Under the pieces are notes generated by a model. That model had not been told where the DNA came from, did no database searches, and saw only the letters and a program-made list of their open reading frames with translations. Made by a program: the position numbers and the translations under genes. Of a stretch of DNA of 16,641 nt, positions 7,199 through 16,100 are shown in pieces. Within the stretch, counting starts at the first letter, position 1; each line of letters opens with the position of its first letter. This stretch comes from CAXBES01 sp965367015. Its GTDB lineage: Bacteria > Bacteroidota > Bacteroidia > Flavobacteriales > Flavobacteriaceae. The stretch covers positions 1-16,641 of the forward strand of contig CBDUGY010000060.1 in assembly GCA_965367015.1 (NCBI GenBank), given 5' to 3'.

Positions 7199-10100
7199 AT
7201 GAACAAAACTACTATCCGAAGAATTACCCTAATTCTTACCGTCCTATTTTTAGGTCTACAAATGTATGCCCAAAATTATGTGCCATTCGACCCAAGATTT
7301 GATCAAGATCTTAAAGGTGATATTGTTTTAATTGGAAATAATATTTTGGGGCCTGATAATAATCCATTCAATAATAATTCTGTTTATAATCACAATGTCG
7401 ATATGCAATATATTGATATTGATAGTGACCCAACAACTTTTAGCTCTTCGAGCGCCGATTTGGAAATTCCTAATCCGAATTGCTATGTTATACGATATGC
7501 CGGATTGTATTGGGGAGCAGTTACCAGTGGTGCTGAACCCATTACAACTGTTAAAATGAAAGGTCCTACCGGTGGTTATGTTAACATTACCGGTACAGTA
7601 ATATTTGATGCGAATGGCACTTCAGTAGATGGTGGTGATAGTTTTCCATATGCTTGTTATGCCGATGTTACATCAATCGTAACCGGACTAGGTACCGATC
7701 TTGGTACCTACACGGTGGCAAATGTCTCGAGTGCTTTGGGTGAAACAGGTACATTTAATCCACGTAACGGTACAGGATATTCGGCCGGGTGGTCATTATT
7801 TATTGTATATGAAGATCCTACACTGCCGGGGAAATCCATTACAAGTTTCGACGGTTTTAGCGCAATTAGTGTGCCGGGCGGTAATACAAATCTCGATATT
7901 CCTATTTCAGGATTCAGAACGGTACCTTCTCCAGCTCCTGTACGCGCGAACTTTGCGTTTGCAACCTTAGAAGGAGACAAACCTATTACCGGAGATAGAT
8001 TAAAAATAAATGGTACGAATCTTTCCGCCACAGATCGTCCCGTTAACAATTTCTTTAATAGTTCGGTAACACAGCTGAGTGCTTTACCCGTAAACAATAG
8101 AAATCCAAATAGTACCAATACACTGGGATTCGATACCGGAGTTATGAATGTCCCCAATCCCGGCAATACAGTCATTGCTAATGATGCGACCTCAGCAACC
8201 GTAAGGGTAGAAACCAGCGGAGATACTTATTTTCAATATTTCTTTGCTTTCGCTGTAGAAATCATTGAGCCTGATATTGTTCTAACAAAAATTGTTGAAG
8301 ACGAATTTGGTAATAATATTGGCGGACAGACAGTCAATTTAGGTCAGGAGTTAAATTATGTAATAGGCTTTCAGAATACAGGAAACGATAATGCTACCAA
8401 TTTCTCGATTAGAGATATACTCCCCATCAATATTAATTTTGACTATCCGGCAGGTCTTACATTACCGGCAGGTGTAACGGTGTCGAGTTACAATCCTGTA
8501 ACTCGTGAATTAATCTTCGATATTGAGAATTATTTAGTAGAAGAAAATGACCCTGTTTATGAGATCAGGATACAGGCTCACGTTGTAGATACTTGTCAAC
8601 AGCTCGCTGTTGCCTGTTCCAATGTGATAAATAATCAAGCATATGCTACTTACCAGGGTACGCTTAACCCAACGTTTATTATTACTGATGACCCCAGTTA
8701 TAGCACAAATACGGGTTGCCTTATTTCCCCTCAAGCCACTAACTTCTTAGCAGATCTGGATGATTGTGTATTTGAGCAGGACGAAATTTTATGTGGAACC
8801 AGTATTGATTTAACCGCAGCAGATGGATACGACTCCTATTCATGGTCTACCAGTCCAACAGGAACTCCGGTGATTGGTACAGGGCAAACCATTACTGTTA
8901 CCGCTACAGGAACCTATTATTCATTCAATACGGCTTTAGCTCCATGCCGATCCATAGTTCAGCAGTATAATGTGATTTTATATGGTAGCAATATCACCAA
9001 TCCAATTATTCCTTACGCCGATGAAGTGGTTATTTGTCCGAATGATGGTAAAGAACTCCCGAACTTATACCTTTGTGGTATCAACGATTTCCGAGAGCTT
9101 CACGTCGACTTAGGTGGTGCATCTTCAATTATTTGGGAACAATTAGATGAGAGTAGTTGTCCCCCGGTTGGAAATTCAGATTGTGCCAACGAAAACAATA
9201 CATGTACCTGGAATCAAGTGGCTACAGGACAAGATTACACGGTGACCACGGCCGGTCAGTTTCGATTAACAATCAACTACCCGGGAGGATGTTTCAATCA
9301 GTTTTATTTCAATGTATACCAAAACTTATTAAACCCTACAGTTACAGTAACCGATATTATTTGTACTACTCCCGGAAGTATTACCGTGGGTAATGTACCC
9401 AGTGGTTATGAGTATAGTATTGACAACGTAAACTGGCAAACGAGTAACGTATTTACAATTGCAACGCCTGGATTATACACTGTTTATATAAGACAAGTCG
9501 GCATTCCCGGAAACCCCTGTATTTTCACTGTTCCAGATGTTCAGGTTAGAGCGCGGGATTTCACCGTATCTACAATCATCAACCAACCCCTTTGCCATGG
9601 TGATAAAGGAGATATCTATTTGGCGGCGAACGATGCCAATCCCCAGTATTACTTCTCACTCTATCAAGGTGCAACCTTAATTAATAGCGTGGGCCCTATT
9701 GTTCCAAACAACTATAATTTCTCAAATTTAAACCCGGGTACTTATACGGTTAATGTTGAAACTGATGATGGATGTTTCCATACCGAGGACATAACTATAA
9801 TAGAACCGCCTATATTAACTGTAACAGCAGCGATCACTCGTCCTTTAACATGTACCGATGGTGAAATTACGGTATACCCAAGCGGAGGTACCCCGCCATA
9901 TTTCTATTTTATAAATAGTACTACCATCTTTCAAACCAATCCTGAGGTAGTAGTTACTTCTGCAGGGGTTTACAATATTACCGTTGTTGACTCTAATAAT
10001 TGTACTGCTGAAACAACCATAGTTGTTGAAGCGGCTCTTCCTCCAGAATTTACGGTAACCACCGAAGATATATTATGTGCCGATCCCGGCGATACCGGAG

Positions 10101-13100
10101 TTATTACCATCAATGTAACGGCAGCAAATGGAAATACATTACGATTTAGCATCGATGGTGGAGCTTCCTATTTTAACTCTAATGTATTTACCGGACTTAT
10201 TGCTGGAACTTATAATATAGTAGTAGAATACAGCTATGGGGGAGCTGTCTGTGAGACAATCCCACAAACAGTGACCATTAATTCGGTAACTCCAATAACG
10301 GGAACTGCTGAATTAGTATCACCTTACACATGTACTAGTCTTGGTTCGATCACGGCGATTAATGTATCCGGGGGAACACCTCCTTATACATATAGTATAG
10401 ACGGTGTAAACTTTCAAGCTAGTCCGACTTTCACAGGATTAACAGCGGGAACATATTCAATTACGATCAAAGATGCGAATGGATGTATTTTAGTCACTAA
10501 CGAGATTACGATTCCACCATTGGATCCGCCAACCGATTTAAATTTTAGCAATACCCCACTAACATGTCCAACGAACACGACAGACGTCACTATAACGTCA
10601 ACTACAGGTGGTGTTGCGCCTCTTGAATATAGAATTATTGCTCCGGCTACAGCAGTAACACCTTATCAAACTTCGAATACCTTCCTCGGCTTAGTTCCGG
10701 GAACATACACTTTTGAAGTTAAGGATGCCAATGAGTGTACATACAGTGAATCCTATTCTATAGACCCACTTCCAACAATGACCGTAACTGGCCAACCGAT
10801 TAGTGATGTTACTTGTTTTGGAAATTCGGATGGATCAGTTCAATTTATTGTGTCAGGATCGACCAGTTTCGTTTATTCTATCAATGGGAGCGCCCCGGTT
10901 GCGGGAACTTCGCCTGTAATTTTAACAGGACTCGCTGCCGGTGTCTATACAATTATTGTAACCGACACTAACACTAACTGTGAAGCAACAACCTCTGTTA
11001 CTGTTAATGAGCCAACTGCTGCTTTAGCTATTACACTCTCCGTAGATCCTATATCATGTCTGCAAAGCGGAAGTGTTACTATAAATGCAACCGGTGGTTG
11101 GGGTGGAAATACTTATACCCTCACCCTACCCGATACTACGGTATTACCACCACAAGCCAGTAATACATTTACAGGTTTAACGCAAGCTGGAACATACACA
11201 GCTGCTGTAGAAGATTCTAATGGTTGTATTGCTTCGGAAACTTTCGATCTTACCATTCCGGATCCCGTAATGGCTAATATCCTTGCTACTTCCGATGTTT
11301 GTTATGATACTAATGATGCTGCCACTCTAGAAGTTCAGGTTACCTCGGGCCAAGCTCCATTTGAATTTAATATCAATGGCGGACCCTTCGGACCAAGTAA
11401 TATTTTCAATAATTTAACGCCGGGAACATATATAATTATAGTTCGGGATGCACTGGGTTGTGAAGTAACATTGCCTGCCGAAATTATCGCACCGGAACTG
11501 ATTTTAAGTGCAGTATTAACCCAAGTCCTTAATTGTACTGCTTCACCAGATGCGATTATTACCGGTACTTTTTCTGGAGGTACCGCTCCATTCACACATG
11601 AAGTATCGATAAATAGTGGACCATACACTTCTTTAGGAGCTACGGGATCACCATTTACGTTTTCTACGTCAACACCAGGTGACTATCAATTCCAGGTGAT
11701 AGACGCCAGTGGTTGTATTGCCGAATCGAATATCATCACTGTAGAACCTATTTCTTTACCGGCATTAGATGTTATAACACAAACTGAACCTATTCTATGT
11801 AATGGTGATTCTAATGGTGCGATTAACGTAACCTACGATCCAAACGTGGGTACTCCCCCATTCGTCATTAACGTGAACAACGATACTACCGGTGTTAATT
11901 ATGGAACTCAAACTTCCGGACTTCCAGCGGGTGTTTATACCATTACCTTAACTGATGCAAATTCATGTACAGATACAGATACAATAACAATCACTGAACC
12001 GGATCCCATCATTGTTGATTATGATGTAGTTGATATTACCTGTACTTCCGGAGGTATTTCTCAAGGAGAAATCATAATTAATAGTACTGTAGGTGGTGTC
12101 CCACCATATGATTATTACGTAACAGGTTCTAATGGTTATTCCAGCTCAGTGTTAAATGTTCCGGGAACAGCTCCTGTAACCTTCGATGTAATTGATTTTG
12201 GTCTATATCAAATAATTGTAATTGATTCGAATGGTTGTTCAGTTTTAATTGAAAATATCTTAGTAGCATCACCTCCAGATGATTTGGACATAGATATACA
12301 ATCTACAGTCGATTGTACCACAGGCGGAGAAGCCATAGTCACAGTGAGTTCTACATTAGGTAGTACGGGACCTTTTTGGTTCTCTATCTATCAAGGACCA
12401 ATATCTGTTTATCCGAATCCACCAGGATCTTGGATACCAGAAAGTCCGCCGGGAAGCCAATCGGCAACTTTTACCGGTTTGACTCCGGGAGTAACATATA
12501 CATTTATTGTATATGATGAATCTACCATGTGTAGTTACTACGAACCGGCAACTGCCCCTATACCCACAAATTCTACATTAACTGCCACTGCAGTTAGTGC
12601 GAATAATATTACCTGTACCGGAAGCGCAGATGGTAATGTATCCTTCGACATAAATAGTATCTACGCTTCGGCAGTAAACGTAGATTATGAAATTTTCGAC
12701 TCCTTATCTCTAATGACAACGGGTATTAGTGGTTCAGGTGTTGTACCGGCCGGAGGTACTCTTTCGGTTACGAACTTAGGTCCGTTGCCCTTCGGGAGCT
12801 ATTACGTTTTGATTTCTGAAACTTCAGGCCCTAATGCCGGTTGTGGTGTAGTTACCACCCCATTCAATATAACCGAATCGACCATATTACTTGAGTTATC
12901 TGTATCGGTAGATCAAAACGCAAATTGTAATGCGAATTCTGGTGTTGTGAGCGCGATTGCACAAAATGGAACAGCGCCGTATTTATATCAAATAACAACA
13001 ACTCCTGCCTCCCCGCCGGCAACAGATCCGTCTTGGGCGAGTGCGAGTGTTTTTAATGTAAATGCCGGTAATTATTATGTGCACGTTGTAGATGCTTATG

Positions 13101-16100
13101 GTTGTGTCATTTCGAGTCCGGTGGTCGTTGTACCTATGGACCCTTCAGCTGTAATAGATGCCTCGGTAACGAATCAATGTACCGCCAATGAAGGTGAGTT
13201 TGAAATTGATGTAACACTTACTTCGGCAGGAATTCCGCCGTATAGTTTTAGTATTGATGGAGGAGCATTTCAAACACAATCACCACCATTCACGATAACG
13301 AATTTAAATTCCGGAAACCATACGATAATAGTAAGAGACGCTAATGGTTGTGGTAATACGGTGAATGTTCTAATCGAAGCACCTCTAGGATTGGGAGCGA
13401 CTATTAGCGCTACTCCAACTTGTGATGATGATGATGGAGAAATTATAGTATCAGCTATCGGTGGAACAGGAAACTATGCCTACACTATTAGTCCGAACCC
13501 ACCATCAATTGTACTGGCAGGAAACGTCTTTTCCGGCGTGCCTTCAGGAACTTATACTATTACTGTAACCGATACAGTGACTACGTGCTCAACAGATATC
13601 AATGTAACATTGGACGCTGCTACACCAGTCACCTTTGATACCTCAGTGAATGATGTAAGCTGTAATGGTGCCAGTGATGGAACCATTACTGTTGAATTAT
13701 TACCTGGAAATGATAATCCTGTATATACCTATGAGATAATCGCACCAATTATAGTTCCTGCTCAAACTTCCAATGTCTTTACGGGATTGCCTGCCGGGAC
13801 GTATACGGTACGTGTAACATCAGGTAGAGATTGTATTGCTATTGATGATGTTATTATAGATGAGCCAACTCTTTTAGAGGTTTCCGGAACAGCAACAGAT
13901 TTTGCTTGCGCACCGGATAATACTGTAGTTACCGCTATTGTGACCATTACAGAAGTAGGTGGTACACCGCCATACACATACAGCGTAAATGGTACTAATT
14001 ATTTTACTACCAACACGTTTGAGTTTGTTGACACAGGTGCTACTCAAAATATTACGGTTTATGCGAAAGACGATAATGGTTGCATCGCAACCAATACAGT
14101 AGTTCTCGATCCATTACCTACGATAACTGCCGCCGCAATTTCAGTTGGCACACCCATCGATTGTAATAATACAGGTACGGTGACTATAAATGTTAGTGGT
14201 GGTTCAGGAAATTTCACGTATCAAATGCTTCCTAGTGGAGCGCCTCAAGCATCGAATGTCTTTAATATAACCGGTCCTGGAACATACTATTTCCAAGTGA
14301 ACGATATAGATACAGGATGCTATTTCTTAACATTACCTTACGATGTTGATCCTTACGATACGATTTCGGCCTTGTTAATCCCATCAGCAAACAATAATTG
14401 CTTTGGTGATACCAATGGGGAATTAGAACTTACTATAAGTGGCTATTCGGGAGACTATACCTATCAGTTACTCGATGGTGCAGGGACTCCAATAGGCGGT
14501 ACAGTTGCAACCAACACATTGTCGGATCCACAATTGATATCAGGATTAGCTGCAGGAAACTACAGTGTGAATGTAATTGAAACTGAAACTCCTTTTTGTG
14601 AGACTAATTCTAATGTAGCGAACATTGAATCCCCACCAACTCCTTTAGCTCTTACAGCGAATGAAACTTCGAATGTGACATGTTCTAACGATCAAGGTAC
14701 TATAACCGCAACAGGAAGCGGCGGAACCAGCCCATACCAATATGAATTAACGGGTGCTGCTTCGGTACCCTACTCTTCAAACAACGTATTTACCAGTCTT
14801 GGAGCTGGAACATATACGGTTAATGTAAGAGATTCACAAGGATGTATTGAATCGGAAACGATAACCTTGTTAGCGCCAGAACCAATCAATGCCACATTTG
14901 CGGCAGATACAAATGTATTAGCGTGTTTCGGTGATCAAAATGCTTCAATTATAATAACGAATGTTACCGGTGGAGCTGGAGTTGACTATTCATATACTCT
15001 AAACACGATTTCACCCATTGCCAGTGTTTCCGGACCGCAGTCATCTAATGTATTTAGTAATCTGGGAGCGGGAGTTTATTCAGTAACAATAACAGATCCT
15101 TATGAATGCCAATTAACTTCTTTAGATATAGTAATTGATCAACCTACGCCTATACTTCCAAATCTTGTAGTGGCTTCCACACAAACGTGTCTAACAGAAT
15201 CAACTCTAACACTAAGTGCCAGTGGTGGAACAGGACCATACACATATAGTGATAATATAACTTTTACACCGATTTTAGGTTCGTTTGCGACTTCAGTAAC
15301 TTTTAGTATGCCTCCAGGAACCTATATGTATTATGTGAAAGACAGTAACGGTTGTATTTCGAGTGTATCTAATGAGATTACTATTGAATCTCTGCCTCCG
15401 TTAACCATAAATCTGGATTCAACCAATCCAATTATCAATTGTGTTGGAGATGATACAGGAGTTATTAATGCTTCCGCCCAAGGTGGTCTTGGAAATTACA
15501 TATACACATTACTAGATACGATGGGTAATACAATACCTGTCGTTCAGATTATTCCGGGTGTATTTACCGGTCTCCCTGCTGGTACCTATGTAGTACATGT
15601 TGAAAGTGGCGATTGTGAAGCTACATCCGATATTATTACTATAACAGAACCTAATACTGCGTTGGAAGCCGATTTTAACGTATCTAATGTGATCTGTAGC
15701 GGAGAGAATAATGGAATTATAGAAATTCTTGCCTCTGGTGGTACCGGAATTATTAAGTATGCTATATCACCAAGATTGGATCAATTTTTCGACACTAACG
15801 TATTTACAAATTTAGCTCCAGGTAATTATACCGTTATCGTACAAGATGAATTAGGATGTTATATAACTTTCGATTTCACTATTACGGAACCGCTTCCTGT
15901 TATTCTATCTATCATTCCGGATTCGATCTTCCCGGAAATTTGTGACGGTGATGGAAATGGTTCTTTTAATATCGACATCATTGGCGGTATTCCCCCTTAT
16001 AGCGTTAGTTTAAATGATTACAACGGTCCGTATACAACGGGTGCTATTGATCAAACCGAATTTGAATTTACCAATTTAGGAGGTGGCGATCATACTGTTT

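Noticed and set aside
7701..7970. Plus-strand frame of 89 codons inside the giant gene
   Set aside because: The adhesin frame across the same bases encodes a continuous domain; the alternative has an unnatural composition.
7708..8175. Minus-strand frame of 155 codons inside the giant gene
   Set aside because: It is antisense to the well-supported adhesin N-terminal domain, with no signal peptide or recognisable family motif.
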